This document shows positions 1-8,711 of a DNA stretch of 64,000 bases, piece by piece. Each line of letters begins with the position of its first letter. The stretch's first letter is position 1. Origin of the DNA: Actibacterium sp. XHP0104. Its GTDB lineage: Bacteria; Pseudomonadota; Alphaproteobacteria; Rhodobacterales; Rhodobacteraceae. The stretch spans positions 496,001-560,000 of the forward strand of contig NZ_JAOWLE010000001.1 of assembly GCF_025751515.1 (NCBI RefSeq). Reading direction: 5' to 3'. The position numbers were made by a program, and so were the translations under genes. A model generated the notes under the pieces. That model had not been told where the DNA came from. It worked only from the letters and a program-made list of their open reading frames with translations, and searched no databases.

Positions 1-44
1 ACACCCTCGGCGAGGGTGAAGAAGCCTTTGAAGGCACGCATTAA
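1..44 (+). CDS. C-terminal end of an upstream gene, probably the TRAP transporter small permease (DctQ)
   Basis: An open frame enters from the left edge and ends at TAA (42-44), giving only TLGEGEEAFEGTH. It stops 11 bases before the ATG of the large TRAP permease. In TRAP operons the small DctQ-type permease normally directly precedes DctM, so this is inferred to be its hydrophilic C-terminus. Too little sequence is present to confirm this from the protein itself. Confidence 0.4.
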   Translation, partial: TLGEGEEAFEGTH

Positions 45-55
45 GGGGCAGGGCA

Positions 56-2407
56 ATGTTTGGACTTGATGGCGTAGAGATCGGCCTGATCATCGTATTC
101 CTCTGCCTTTTCGGGGGGATCCTGTCGGGCTTTCCGGTGGCCTTTGCCATCGGCGGCGCGGGGGTGATCTCTTTCGCGATCATCGCCGGGCTGGATAGTG
201 CGGGCCTGTTGATCCATCAGGCGGTGGATACCGGCAGCCAGGCCTATAACGCGCTGATTGCGCAGGGTATTCACCCCGAGGCGATATCAACCTTCCGATA
301 CCCAGAGCTGCCACGGGTAGCCGAGGCGGTATTCCCCAGTGGTTGGGAACAGGCGATGGACCGCAATATCGCCTTTGTCGTCAACCGCATGAACGAGCGC
401 GTGCTGGCCGGTCAGTCGATCGAGACCCTGCTGGCAGTGCTGATGTTCGTGCTGATGGGCATCACGCTGGAACGGTCGAAAATCGCGAACGACCTGCTGA
501 CCACGATGGCGCGGGTGTTCGGCCCGCTGCCGGGCGGTCTGGCCGTGTCGGTCGTGGTGGTGGGCGCGTTCCTGGCGGCCTCGACCGGGATCGTGGGCGC
601 CACCGTGGTGACCATGGGCCTGCTCAGCCTGCCGACCATGCTGCGCAACCGCTATTCGCCGGAACTGGCGACGGGGGTGATCGCGGCCTCGGGCACGCTG
701 GGGCAGATCATTCCGCCCTCGATCGTGATCGTGCTGCTGGGCACGCTGGCGGGCGATATCTATGCCACTGCACAGGAAACACGGGCCCAACTGGCCGGCT
801 GTTCCGATGCGCTGACCTATCTGGGACAAGCGGCGGTGGTATCGGTGGGCACGCTGTTCCAGGCGGCCATTCTGCCGGGCGTGATGCTGGCGGTGCTTTA
901 TGGCGGCTATGCCTTCGGCTATGCGCTGTTGCGGCCCGAGCATGCGCCGCCCGTGGCGGTCGAAGGGGGCGCGCGCGGCACTGCGTCGCGCGGGCAGACG
1001 CTGACCTGGTTCCTGTTCGTGCCGCTGGGGCTGATCGCGGCCGTTGTTCTGGCCACCAGCGTCAATATCGTTGGCAGCCAGGATATCTCGGTCAGCAGCT
1101 ATTCGGATGCGGGCAAGACCGCGGTGCTGCGCACCAATGTATCCGAGCAGTGCCAGGCCTCGATGATCGACCTGCACGGCCAGGAGAAATGGGATGCCGC
1201 CCTGGACGAGCAGCGCGCGATTGACGCCGCCGGCGGTGTGGCGACCAGCCATCAGCTGAGCGATGAGGAAATGCAGGCCGCGATCGCCGACAAGGTGGCC
1301 GCCGCGGCGCCCCTGTCGACGCCGATCACGGTGGGCTTTTTGCTGCTGGCGCTGGTGCTGGCCTGGGCGCGCGGCCAGGCACCCACCGCCGATATGCGGC
1401 CCATCCTGATCGGGGTCGGCGGCATTGTTCTGGCGCTGATTGTCGATGCGCTGTTCCTGCCGCCCACGGCCAGCCCGGGGCAGGTGGTTGTGCGGCTGGC
1501 CATTCCGCTGCTGATGGCGCTTTACGGCGTGCGCTATGCGATGGGGCTGCTGTCGCGCAACGATCTGCTGCGCGTGGTCTTCCCGCCGCTGGTGCTGATC
1601 GTTGCGGTGCTGGGCTCGATCCTGGGCGGGATCACCAACCCCACGCCGGCGGCGGCGCTGGGTGCGGGCGGGGCGATCATGCTGGCCGCCTATCGCAAGC
1701 TGCAGGATGAGCAGAAATCCGGCAAGATCATCATCTGGTCATCGCTGGCGGTGCTGATCATGATCCTGGCCGGCACCGGGTTCGACCTGCGGATCGGGGT
1801 TGAAACCGCCCGGTTCGAGGATTGGGTCGCCTTCATCGTTGCACAGGGTGCCTATCACTTTGCCATCTTCGGGCTGCTATATGCCTGCTGGGTGCTGTGG
1901 CGTACCGGCGTGCTGAAGGTGGTGGTGCGCGAAACCGCCAAGGTCACCTCGATGGTGTTTACCATCCTGATCGGGTCGCAGCTGTTGAACTTGGTGGTGA
2001 TCTCGTTCGGGGGCGAACATTACATCCAGGGCTTCCTGCGCAGTTTCGACAACGAATTCACCGTGTTCCTGTTGGTGATGCTGGTGCTGTTCGTGCTGGG
2101 CTTTGTTCTGGATTTCCTCGAAATCATCTACATCGTCGTGCCGATCGTGGGGCCGGTGATCTATGGCGGCACCTTTGACCCGAAATGGGTGACGATCATG
2201 ATCGCGGTGAACCTGCAGACCAGCTTTCTGACGCCGCCCTTCGGGTTCGCACTGTTCTACCTGCGCGGGGTCGCGCCGCCAGAGGTGACGACCGGCCATA
2301 TCTATCGCGGGATCGTGCCCTTCGTGCTGATCCAGGTGCTGGGGCTGGCGGTGCTGTGGTTCTTCCCGTCGATCGTGACGATCGTGCCGAACCTGCTGGC
2401 GAACTGA
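56..2407 (+). CDS. TRAP transporter large permease (DctM type), enlarged
   Basis: Integral membrane subunit of a tripartite ATP-independent periplasmic (TRAP) transporter, which uses an ion gradient to import a substrate delivered by a periplasmic binding protein. DctM hallmarks are a hydrophobic start with a GFPVAFAIG-like segment, LFVLMGITLERS-like text near residue 130, the ASGTLGQIIPPSI block near 220, and a C-terminal LQTSFLTPPFGFALFYLRG block. At 783 residues it is far longer than the usual 425-450. The extra length is a hydrophilic insert near residues 60-115 and a large hydrophilic plus membrane insert near 340-470. Similar oversized DctM proteins are known in Rhodobacterales. The substrate cannot be read from the sequence. 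It follows the putative small permease by 11 bases. Confidence 0.9.
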   Translation: MFGLDGVEIGLIIVFLCLFGGILSGFPVAFAIGGAGVISFAIIAGLDSAGLLIHQAVDTGSQAYNALIAQGIHPEAISTFRYPELPRVAEAVFPSGWEQAMDRNIAFVVNRMNERVLAGQSIETLLAVLMFVLMGITLERSKIANDLLTTMARVFGPLPGGLAVSVVVVGAFLAASTGIVGATVVTMGLLSLPTMLRNRYSPELATGVIAASGTLGQIIPPSIVIVLLGTLAGDIYATAQETRAQLAGCSDALTYLGQAAVVSVGTLFQAAILPGVMLAVLYGGYAFGYALLRPEHAPPVAVEGGARGTASRGQTLTWFLFVPLGLIAAVVLATSVNIVGSQDISVSSYSDAGKTAVLRTNVSEQCQASMIDLHGQEKWDAALDEQRAIDAAGGVATSHQLSDEEMQAAIADKVAAAAPLSTPITVGFLLLALVLAWARGQAPTADMRPILIGVGGIVLALIVDALFLPPTASPGQVVVRLAIPLLMALYGVRYAMGLLSRNDLLRVVFPPLVLIVAVLGSILGGITNPTPAAALGAGGAIMLAAYRKLQDEQKSGKIIIWSSLAVLIMILAGTGFDLRIGVETARFEDWVAFIVAQGAYHFAIFGLLYACWVLWRTGVLKVVVRETAKVTSMVFTILIGSQLLNLVVISFGGEHYIQGFLRSFDNEFTVFLLVMLVLFVLGFVLDFLEIIYIVVPIVGPVIYGGTFDPKWVTIMIAVNLQTSFLTPPFGFALFYLRGVAPPEVTTGHIYRGIVPFVLIQVLGLAVLWFFPSIVTIVPNLLAN

Positions 2408-2415
2408 AACGAAAG

Positions 2416-2438
2416 CGGGGGCCGAAAGGCCCCCGTTT
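2416..2438 (+). terminator. Rho-independent terminator after dctM
   Basis: Perfect 8-bp stem CGGGGGCC / GGCCCCCG closed by a GAAA tetraloop and followed by TTT. It lies 8 bases past the dctM stop and before the convergent end of bpt, so it can serve the TRAP operon. Confidence 0.75.
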
Positions 2439-2456
2439 GCGTCTGGCGGTCGCGTC

Positions 2457-3284
2457 TCAGGCGCGGGTGTCGGGCAGGGTGATGCGGGCCACCTGTTCGG
2501 CGATGGGCGGCACCGACAGGGGGTGGGTTTCCTCTTCGTGGCCATCGGGGTCACCGATCGGCTGCCATTCACCGCCCTTGAAAATTTCCAGCCCCGAGAA
2601 ATTGGACTTGTAGCCCATCTTCTGGCTGCCCGGCACCCAATAGCCCAGATAGACAAAGGGCAGCCCGGCCTCGCGCGCGATATCGACATGGTCGAGAATG
2701 GCCCAGGTGCCCAGCGAGCGCGCGGTCTGATCGGGGTCGTAAAAGGAATAGACCATGCTGAGGCCGTCATCGAGCACATCGGTCAGGCTGACGGCGATCA
2801 GATCGCTTTCGCGCCGGTCCGATTGCGAGGGCGCGGTATATTCCACCACGCGGGTGCGTACCGGCGTTTCCTCGATCATGGCGGCGAATTCAAAGATATC
2901 CATGTCGGCCATGCCGCCATCGGCATGCCGGCTTTCCAGATAGCGGCGGAACAGCGCGTATTGATCCTCGGTCGCCCAGGGCGAGGTGGCGTTGCGCCGC
3001 AGATCGGTATTGCGCCGCGCGGTTTTGCGTTGGCTGCGGTTGGGCTCGAACTCTGAAACCCGGATGCGTGCCGACATGCAGGCGCAGCAATCGGCGCAAG
3101 ACGGGCGATACAGCACGTTCTGCGACCGGCGAAAGCCCTGTTTGCTAAGGGAATCGTTCAGCTTTTCCGAATGCTCGCCCTGCAGCGCCGTGAACAGCTT
3201 GCGCTCCATCCGCCCGCTCAGATAGGGGCAGGGTTGCGGAGCCGTCACATAGAATTGCGGCGCTAGGGGCAGTGTGTGGCGCAT
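2457..3284 (-). CDS. bpt: Aspartate/glutamate leucyltransferase (leucyl-tRNA-protein transferase)
   Basis: Transfers leucine from Leu-tRNA to proteins beginning with Asp or Glu, making them N-degron substrates of ClpS-ClpAP. The 275-residue length fits the bacterial Ate1-like (Bpt) family. Visible features are an N-terminal [17 protein letters not shown] segment, the cysteine cluster [16 protein letters not shown] near residues 60-75, and the C-terminal [19 protein letters not shown] block typical of the N-acetyltransferase-like fold. It stands alone, convergent with the TRAP operon. The ClpXP adaptor SspB is encoded further along in the window, but no link is implied by position. Confidence 0.93.
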   Translation of the reverse strand: MRHTLPLAPQFYVTAPQPCPYLSGRMERKLFTALQGEHSEKLNDSLSKQGFRRSQNVLYRPSCADCCACMSARIRVSEFEPNRSQRKTARRNTDLRRNATSPWATEDQYALFRRYLESRHADGGMADMDIFEFAAMIEETPVRTRVVEYTAPSQSDRRESDLIAVSLTDVLDDGLSMVYSFYDPDQTARSLGTWAILDHVDIAREAGLPFVYLGYWVPGSQKMGYKSNFSGLEIFKGGEWQPIGDPDGHEEETHPLSVPPIAEQVARITLPDTRA

Positions 3285-3353
3285 TGAGAGGCATAACCTT
3301 TGCTGTCACACAAACGCTAGCAAAGCTTCCCGCGCTCGCCAAGCCCCTCGCGC

Positions 3354-3812
3354 TTATTGCCCCGCAGCACGGTTAACGGCGGCACTGCCCAGCAGCAGGT
3401 CGGGCAGGCCCTGACGGCGCGGGCCGGTCAGCATCAGCATCACAGAGGCCAGGTGCAACAGGATCGTGCCGAAGAAAAAGGTAAAGAGCGCGGTGTGCCA
3501 AAAGGCCTGTGACAGGTCGAACCGACGGCCGCGCGCGTCGCGAAACTCGATCGCGGCCAGGCGCATGCCCCAGGTGGCAGACCGCCCGGTCAGCGTGGCC
3601 ACGCGATAGACAAAGCCGACCATCAGCATCAGCAGCGGAAAGAAGAACAGGCCCGTGAAGGCGGTGAAGGGCACCACCAACAGCGACAGCAGCACGATCA
3701 CGATCGTATCGACGACAAAGGCGATCAGCCGTTTGGTCGGCACGTCGTCATAGAATTCGGCATGCAGGTCGGGGTCAGGCAGGCCCCAGTATGGATCGGT
3801 CATGTGGCTCAT
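3354..3812 (-). CDS. RDD family membrane protein
   Basis: 152-residue protein with an N-terminal hydrophilic segment (DPYWGLPDPDLHAEFYDDVPTK), an RLIAFVVDTIVI first helix with the Arg/Asp pair that gives the RDD family its name, a second long hydrophobic segment, and a later RSATWGMRLAAIEFRD motif typical of RDD proteins. About three membrane helices are visible. The family is of unclear function; some members are linked to ion exchange. The start at MSHMTD is chosen; a second ATG three codons later is possible. Confidence 0.85.
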   Translation of the reverse strand: MSHMTDPYWGLPDPDLHAEFYDDVPTKRLIAFVVDTIVIVLLSLLVVPFTAFTGLFFFPLLMLMVGFVYRVATLTGRSATWGMRLAAIEFRDARGRRFDLSQAFWHTALFTFFFGTILLHLASVMLMLTGPRRQGLPDLLLGSAAVNRAAGQ

Positions 3813-3838
3813 CTAGGTGCTCTGGGTCGCGTGGTAAA

Positions 3839-3858
3839 GGCCCGCCATGGGGCGGGCC
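3839..3858 (-). terminator. Hairpin terminator after the DUF2852 gene
   Basis: Perfect 8-bp GC stem GGCCCGCC / GGCGGGCC with a 4-base loop, followed on the minus strand by CTTTACC. It lies between the stop of the DUF2852 gene and the start of the RDD gene, so it probably separates the two. Confidence 0.6.
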
Positions 3859-3868
3859 GTTGGTGTTA

Positions 3869-4273
3869 TCAGGCCTCGACGGTGGCGTCAGGGGCGGTGT
3901 CGCGGGCCTTGCGGGCGCGTTCGTCCATGAAGTCGTCGAACTCGGATTTGTCCTTGGCATCGCGCAGCCGCTGCAAGAAGGTCTCAAAGGCCTCTTGTTC
4001 CTCTTCGAGGCGGCGCAACGTGTCGGCCTTGTAGGCGTCAAAGGCGGTGTTGCCCGACGAGGCAAAGCCGTGGGCCCGACGGTGATGGGCCCGGTTCTTG
4101 TGCATTCTGCAACCAGTAAACATGCGTTTGCTCCAGATCATGTAGGCCAGGATGGCCAGGCCGACGGGCCAGAAAAAGACGAAACCGAGAACCATGGCCG
4201 CGATCCAGGCGCCCTTGCCGCGCTGATCAAGCCAGGTTTCGGCCTGCGAGGGCCAAGTGGCGACGGTGCTCAT
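3869..4273 (-). CDS. DUF2852 domain membrane protein
   Basis: 134-residue protein with one clear membrane-spanning stretch (AAMVLGFVFFWPVGLAILAYMIW, residues about 22-45), followed by a basic segment and a C-terminal charged, coiled-coil-like helix (residues 85-125, rich in Glu, Arg and Lys) ending in an Ala-rich tail. This arrangement matches DUF2852, a family common in Rhodobacterales and Rhizobiales with no assigned function. A GGGAG ribosome-binding site lies about 8 bases before the ATG. Two matching palindromes upstream (4300-4320 and 4354-4382) suggest that it is regulated. Confidence 0.85.
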   Translation of the reverse strand: MSTVATWPSQAETWLDQRGKGAWIAAMVLGFVFFWPVGLAILAYMIWSKRMFTGCRMHKNRAHHRRAHGFASSGNTAFDAYKADTLRRLEEEQEAFETFLQRLRDAKDKSEFDDFMDERARKARDTAPDATVEA

Positions 4274-4299
4274 ATGTGGTTTCTCCCGTATCGAAGGTT

Positions 4300-4320
4300 A
4301 ATGTGAATGTCTTTCACATT
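4300..4320. promoter_or_regulatory. Operator-like palindrome 1, AATGTGAA-N5-TTCACATT
   Basis: Perfect 8-bp inverted repeat with a 5-base spacer, 27 bases upstream of the DUF2852 ATG, where a promoter would be expected. It shares the consensus AATGTRAA-N5-TTYACATT with the palindrome at 4354-4382. The binding protein is not known. The spacing differs from the usual CRP (TGTGA-N6-TCACA) and PpsR (TGT-N12-ACA) sites. Confidence 0.6.
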
Positions 4321-4353
4321 GCATAGATTGGGATTGGGGGTGCCTGGGTCAAG

Positions 4354-4382
4354 AGCTAATGTAAACAAAATTTACATTAGCT
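4354..4382. promoter_or_regulatory. Operator-like palindrome 2, extended 12-bp arms
   Basis: Perfect 12-bp inverted repeat AGCTAATGTAAA / TTTACATTAGCT around CAAAA. The core AATGTAAA-N5-TTTACATT matches the palindrome at 4300-4320, with centres 58 bases apart. It directly follows the stop of the ybaK-like gene and could also act as its transcript end, but an AT-rich stem sharing a core with its neighbour fits a protein-binding site better. Confidence 0.55.
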
Positions 4383-4383
4383 T

Positions 4384-4854
4384 TCATTCCTCAATGAAAT
4401 CAGATAATTGCGCGCCGGTCAGGGCGTGAATTCTTGCCGGATTGGCCGGAAAGATGTGCCGGGGCGTGCCGGCGGCGGCCCAGATCTGATCGAAGTCCAA
4501 CAGGCGCGGGTCGAAAAAGGCCCGTGGCGGGGTCAGGTGGCCGATGGGGGCCACGCCGCCGATGGCAAATCCGGTCTGGGCGCGGATCAGTGCCGCATCG
4601 GCCTTGCCCAAGGGTTCCCCGGCCAGGGCCGAGGCCTTGGCGGCGCAGACCCGGTTGCCGCCAGCCGTCAGAAACAGGATTGTCTGCCCGCTGTTCTGGC
4701 CACGAAAGATGATGGATTTCATGATCTGGTCCACCTCGCAGCCCGCCGCGCTGGCGGCCTCGGCGGCGGTGCGGGCCTGTCCGACCTCGATGATGTCGTC
4801 GGCCATGCCGGCCTCTTGCAGAGTGCGACGCACGCGGTTCAGGCTTTTGCTCAT
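4384..4854 (-). CDS. YbaK/EbsC (ProX-like) aminoacyl-tRNA deacylase family protein
   Basis: 156-residue single-domain protein of the family that hydrolyses mischarged Cys- or Ala-tRNA(Pro) in trans. Visible features are the QIMKSIIFRG segment with the conserved lysine near residue 45, the GGNRVCAAKAS segment, and the GFAIGGVAPIGH motif near residue 97 that forms the active-site loop. Exact tRNA specificity (YbaK versus ProXp-ala or other ProX types) cannot be read from the sequence. It is divergent from glnE, with an 88-base shared upstream region. Confidence 0.85.
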   Translation of the reverse strand: MSKSLNRVRRTLQEAGMADDIIEVGQARTAAEAASAAGCEVDQIMKSIIFRGQNSGQTILFLTAGGNRVCAAKASALAGEPLGKADAALIRAQTGFAIGGVAPIGHLTPPRAFFDPRLLDFDQIWAAAGTPRHIFPANPARIHALTGAQLSDFIEE

Positions 4855-4942
4855 GTTCCACTCCTTTGCTGCGACTATTGGTGTTCATACCGGACGCTGC
4901 AACCCCGTTGACCACGGCGCGCGGGCGCGGCATCACTGAGCC

Positions 4943-7738
4943 ATGAACTTCCAATCCCGCATCACCCGCGCCCCCATTCCCTATGACCTTGATCGCGCCG
5001 CCGAATTGCCCGAGCGGCTGCAAAGCCTTGCGCCCGAGATGCGCGAGGTGTTGCAGGGCACGTTAGGGTGCAGCCCCTATCTGAAAGGGCTGACCGAGAA
5101 AGAGGATGAATGGCTGGAAGGCGCGCTGGCGCGGGCGCCCGAAGACGCATTCGCAGCGATTCTGGCCGATATGCGCGCGCTGGAACTGGACCAGCTGTCC
5201 TCGGGCCTGCGCCAAGCCAAGCGGCGCGCGGCGCTGTTGATCGGCTTGGCCGATGTGGCTGGTGTCTGGCCGCTAGAGGACGTGACCCGCGCGCTGACCG
5301 ATCTGGCCGATACGGCGGTCGATTGCGCCTTTCGCCGGCTGGTCGCGGCCGAGATCAAGCGCGGCAAGCTGCCCGGCGCCCAGCCCGAAGATGCCGAGAC
5401 CGCCGGCGGCATGGTGGCCCTGTCGATGGGCAAGCAGGGCGCGCATGAGCTGAACTATTCGTCCGATATCGACCTGATCTGCCTGTTCGATCAGGACCGG
5501 TTCGAGCCCGACGACTATCACGATGCCCGCGCCAGTTTCATTCGGGTCACGCGCAAGATGACCTCGCTGTTGTCGGATCAGACCGGCGAGGGCTATGTGT
5601 TCCGCACCGACCTGCGCCTGCGCCCCGACGCTGCCGTCACCCCCGTCTGCATGGCGATGGAGGCGGCCGAGCGATACTATGAAAGCCTGGGCCGCACATG
5701 GGAACGCGCCGCGCACATCAAGGCGCGCCCCGGTGCCGGTGATATTCAGGCGGGCTGGGATTATCTGGAACGGCTGCGCCCCTTCGTGTGGCGAAAGCAT
5801 CTCGATTTCGCCGCCATCCAGGATGCCCATGACATGCGTATGGCGATCCGCGACCACAAGGGCCTGCATGGCAAGCTGGTGCTGGAAGGCCATGACATGA
5901 AGTTGGGCATGGGCGGCATCCGCGAGATCGAATTCTTTACCCAGACCCGGCAGCTGATTGCCGGCGGGCGCGACCCCGATCTGCGGGTGCGTGGCACGGT
6001 CGAAGGGCTTGCGCGGCTGGCCGAGAAGGACTGGGTGCCGCAGGCGGTGGCCGAACAGTTGACCGCCGATTACCGCGCCCATCGCGAGGTCGAGCACCGT
6101 TTGCAGATGGTGGCCGACGCCCAGACCCATCGCCTGCCCAAGAGCGACGAGAACATGGACCGAATCGCCCGCTTCATGGGCTTTGGCGATACCGCCGTGT
6201 TCCGCGCCGAACTGACCGAGCGCCTGCGCCGGGTGGATGAGCTGACCGAGGGGTTCTTTGCGCCGGGTCAGCCCTCGGGCAAGCCCGACATGCCGACGCT
6301 CAGCGAGACCTCGGCCCAGGTGGTCGAGCGCTGGCATACCTATCCGGCGCTGCGCTCGCAGCGCGCGGTCGAGATCTTTGCACGGCTCAAACCCGAGATC
6401 CTGACCCGTCTGCAAAAGGCCGCCAAACCGGATGAGGCCCTGGCCGCCTTTGACGGGTTCCTCGAGGGGCTGCCGGCGGGGGTGCAGATTTTCTCGCTGT
6501 TCCAGGCCAATCCGCAACTGATTGATCTGATTGTGAATATCGCCGCCACCGCGCCTGAGCTGGCGCGGTATCTGTCGCGCAATGCGGGGGTGCTGGATGC
6601 GGTGATCGGCGGCGATTTCTTTGCCGACTGGCCCGGTGTCGAGGCGCTGACCGAGGATCTGACCGGGCAGTTGTCGGTGTTGGGCGATTATGAAAAAGAG
6701 CTGGACGCCGCGCGGCGCTGGAACAAGGAATGGCATTTCCGCATCGGCGTGCATTTCCTGCGCGGGCTGATTTCGGCGGATGAGGCCAGCGGCCAGTATG
6801 CCGATCTGGCGCAGGCCGTTCTGGCCGCGGTCTGGCCCTGCGTGGCCGCCAATTTCACCACCAAGCACGGCACGCCACCGGGCAAGGGCGCGGTGGTGAT
6901 GGGCATGGGCTCGCTTGGGGCGGGGCGGCTGACGGGGCGGTCCGATCTTGATCTGATCGTGATTTATGACGCCGACGGGGTCGAGGAATCGGATGGCCGC
7001 CGCCCGCTGGCCTCGCGCGCCTATTACGCCCGGCTGACGCAGGCGCTGGTCACGGCGCTAAGCGCGCCGATGGCCGAGGGCAAGCTGTATGAGGTCGACA
7101 TGCGGCTGCGGCCGTCGGGCAACCAGGGGCCGGTGGCGACGTCCTTTGCCGCCTTCCAAAGCTATCAGCGCGACGAGGCCTGGGTGTGGGAACACCTGGC
7201 GCTGACGCGGGCGCGCGCGGTGGCGGGTGCCGCCGATCTGGCGCAGGAGATCGAGGATTTTCGGCGGCAGCTGTTGGTGGAAAAGGGCGATAAAAACAAG
7301 ATCGTAGACGGTATTGTTGATATGCGTGCCCGGTTGGCTGAGGCCAAGCCATCAAAGGGGGACTGGGATGCGAAACAGGGTGCGGGCGGCGGGCAGGATA
7401 TCGAGCTGATCGCCTCGGCGGCGGCGTTGATGGTGGCCAGCCCGGCAACCCGCGTCGTAACCCAGCTGCGCGATGGTGCGGCGGGCTCGGGCTGGATTGG
7501 GGCCGAGGATGCCGAGGCGCTGAGCGCGGCCTATGAGCTGTTCCGCAAGGTCGAGATCGCGGCCAAGCTGCTGACCGCCAAGCCCTTTGATCCCGAGGCC
7601 ATGGATGAGGGCGCGCGCGCGTTCTTTCTGTCGGCCACCGGGGCTGAACGGGTGCGCGATCTGCATGACCAGATGCGGGCCGCGCTGGCCGATAGTGCGG
7701 CGCGGATCAATGCCTTGCTGGGCGGAGCTGCGCCATGA
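4943..7738 (+). CDS. glnE: Bifunctional glutamine synthetase adenylyltransferase/deadenylase
   Basis: Adenylylates and de-adenylylates glutamine synthetase in response to PII and glutamine. At 931 residues it has the normal two-headed layout: an N-terminal nucleotidyltransferase (adenylyl-removing) with GKQGAHELNYSSDIDLICLFD-like sequence near residue 163, a central helical region, and a C-terminal nucleotidyltransferase (adenylylating) with GSLGAGRLTGRSDLDLIVIYD-like sequence near residue 655. Both carry the G-S...DxD metal-binding signature, so both activities should be intact. Its targets, glnA with an adenylylation Tyr and glnB, lie at 27.9-29.7 kb. The stop overlaps the next small gene by four bases (ATGA). 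Confidence 0.96.
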   Translation: MNFQSRITRAPIPYDLDRAAELPERLQSLAPEMREVLQGTLGCSPYLKGLTEKEDEWLEGALARAPEDAFAAILADMRALELDQLSSGLRQAKRRAALLIGLADVAGVWPLEDVTRALTDLADTAVDCAFRRLVAAEIKRGKLPGAQPEDAETAGGMVALSMGKQGAHELNYSSDIDLICLFDQDRFEPDDYHDARASFIRVTRKMTSLLSDQTGEGYVFRTDLRLRPDAAVTPVCMAMEAAERYYESLGRTWERAAHIKARPGAGDIQAGWDYLERLRPFVWRKHLDFAAIQDAHDMRMAIRDHKGLHGKLVLEGHDMKLGMGGIREIEFFTQTRQLIAGGRDPDLRVRGTVEGLARLAEKDWVPQAVAEQLTADYRAHREVEHRLQMVADAQTHRLPKSDENMDRIARFMGFGDTAVFRAELTERLRRVDELTEGFFAPGQPSGKPDMPTLSETSAQVVERWHTYPALRSQRAVEIFARLKPEILTRLQKAAKPDEALAAFDGFLEGLPAGVQIFSLFQANPQLIDLIVNIAATAPELARYLSRNAGVLDAVIGGDFFADWPGVEALTEDLTGQLSVLGDYEKELDAARRWNKEWHFRIGVHFLRGLISADEASGQYADLAQAVLAAVWPCVAANFTTKHGTPPGKGAVVMGMGSLGAGRLTGRSDLDLIVIYDADGVEESDGRRPLASRAYYARLTQALVTALSAPMAEGKLYEVDMRLRPSGNQGPVATSFAAFQSYQRDEAWVWEHLALTRARAVAGAADLAQEIEDFRRQLLVEKGDKNKIVDGIVDMRARLAEAKPSKGDWDAKQGAGGGQDIELIASAAALMVASPATRVVTQLRDGAAGSGWIGAEDAEALSAAYELFRKVEIAAKLLTAKPFDPEAMDEGARAFFLSATGAERVRDLHDQMRAALADSAARINALLGGAAP

Positions 7739-7998
7739 CCCCGGGCGAGGCCGATCAGCGCGGCCTGATCCGCGAGGCCTATCGCATCGAGGGCATCACC
7801 GAGGATCAGTGCCGGTCGATTTTCGTCGACTGGGCGATCAGCGTGCCGGGTGACATGAAGGCGGCGGTGCTGGTGTTGTTGCAGGTTTATGGCGGCGAGA
7901 TGCCCGATCATCCGATGACCGGCGTGTTGCGCGCCGCCGTTCAGGACGCGCCCGCGCCCAGGCGGCGGGGCGGTCGGCGTGGCCGGATGGACAGCTAG
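7735..7998 (+). CDS. Small hypothetical protein coupled to glnE
   Basis: 87-residue protein whose ATG overlaps the glnE stop (ATGA), implying translational coupling. The central part, near EGITEDQCRSIFVDWAIS, looks like a folded helical domain; the C-terminus is rich in Arg and Pro (APRRRGGRRGRMDS). I do not recognise the family, although small proteins in this position are familiar in Rhodobacterales. It converges with eda, and their stops overlap by four bases. Confidence 0.7.
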   Translation: MTPGEADQRGLIREAYRIEGITEDQCRSIFVDWAISVPGDMKAAVLVLLQVYGGEMPDHPMTGVLRAAVQDAPAPRRRGGRRGRMDS

Positions 7999-8636
7999 CG
8001 CCCCAGCGCGGCCGCGGCGCGGGCCAGGTCGGTGATCGCGCCCCAATCACCCGCCTCGACCAATGCCTTGGGCGCCACCCATGACCCGCCCACGCAGGCC
8101 ACGTTGGGCAGCGCCAGGTAATCGGGCGCATTGGTCGCGCTGACCCCGCCCGTGGGGCAGAATGTCACCTGCGGCATGGGCGCGCCGATGGCCTTTAGCG
8201 CCGCGATGCCGCCGTTGATCTCGGCGGGAAAGAATTTCTGCACGCTATAGCCCTGTTCCAGCAGCGACAGCACCTCGGACGGGGTGGCGGCGCCGGGCAG
8301 GGTGGGCAGGCCCGCGTCCTCGACCGCGTCGAGCAGGCGCGAGGTGCAGCCGGGGGTGACGGCGAACCGGGCGCCAGCGTCCTTGGCCGCATAGGCGTCA
8401 TCGGGGCACAGCACGGTGCCCGCGCCGACGATCCCGCCCTTGACGGTGGCCATCTCGGCGATGACCTCCAGCGCGGCGGGGGTGCGCAGCGTGACCTCGA
8501 GCACCGGCAAGCCGCCCGCCACCAGCGCTTCGGCCAGCGGGCGGGCATGGGCCGGGTCCTCGACCACCAGCACCGGGATGACCGGGGCCATCCGGCACAG
8601 CTCGGCGGTTTTCTTGCTGGCTTGAAAGGGTGTCAT
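7995..8636 (-). CDS. eda: 2-keto-3-deoxy-6-phosphogluconate / 4-hydroxy-2-oxoglutarate aldolase
   Basis: Class I aldolase of the Entner-Doudoroff pathway, splitting KDPG into pyruvate and glyceraldehyde-3-phosphate. The 213-residue TIM-barrel sequence shows PVLVVEDPAHARPLAEAL, the catalytic Glu context LEVTLRTPAALE near residue 48, GAGTVL, the Schiff-base lysine in SVQKFFPAE near residue 138, and the phosphate-binding PTGGVSATN motif. The partner edd is not in the window. The GntR gene at 47.2 kb is distant and gives no evidence of controlling it. Confidence 0.94.
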   Translation of the reverse strand: MTPFQASKKTAELCRMAPVIPVLVVEDPAHARPLAEALVAGGLPVLEVTLRTPAALEVIAEMATVKGGIVGAGTVLCPDDAYAAKDAGARFAVTPGCTSRLLDAVEDAGLPTLPGAATPSEVLSLLEQGYSVQKFFPAEINGGIAALKAIGAPMPQVTFCPTGGVSATNAPDYLALPNVACVGGSWVAPKALVEAGDWGAITDLARAAAALGR

Positions 8637-8711
8637 GGCTGCTCCCTCTGTTCGAGTTCGGGTTCAGGCTAGAGCAACGCGCGGCTTGCGAATAGGGGGA
8701 AGCGTGAAAAC

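Noticed and set aside
4300-4320. CRP or PpsR binding site
   Set aside because: TGTGA-N7-TCACA and TGT-N11-ACA differ by one base from the CRP (N6) and PpsR (N12) spacings.
4354-4382. Palindrome treated simply as the terminator of the ybaK-like gene
   Set aside because: The stem is AT-rich, has no T-tract, and its core matches the second palindrome upstream of DUF2852, which fits operator function better.
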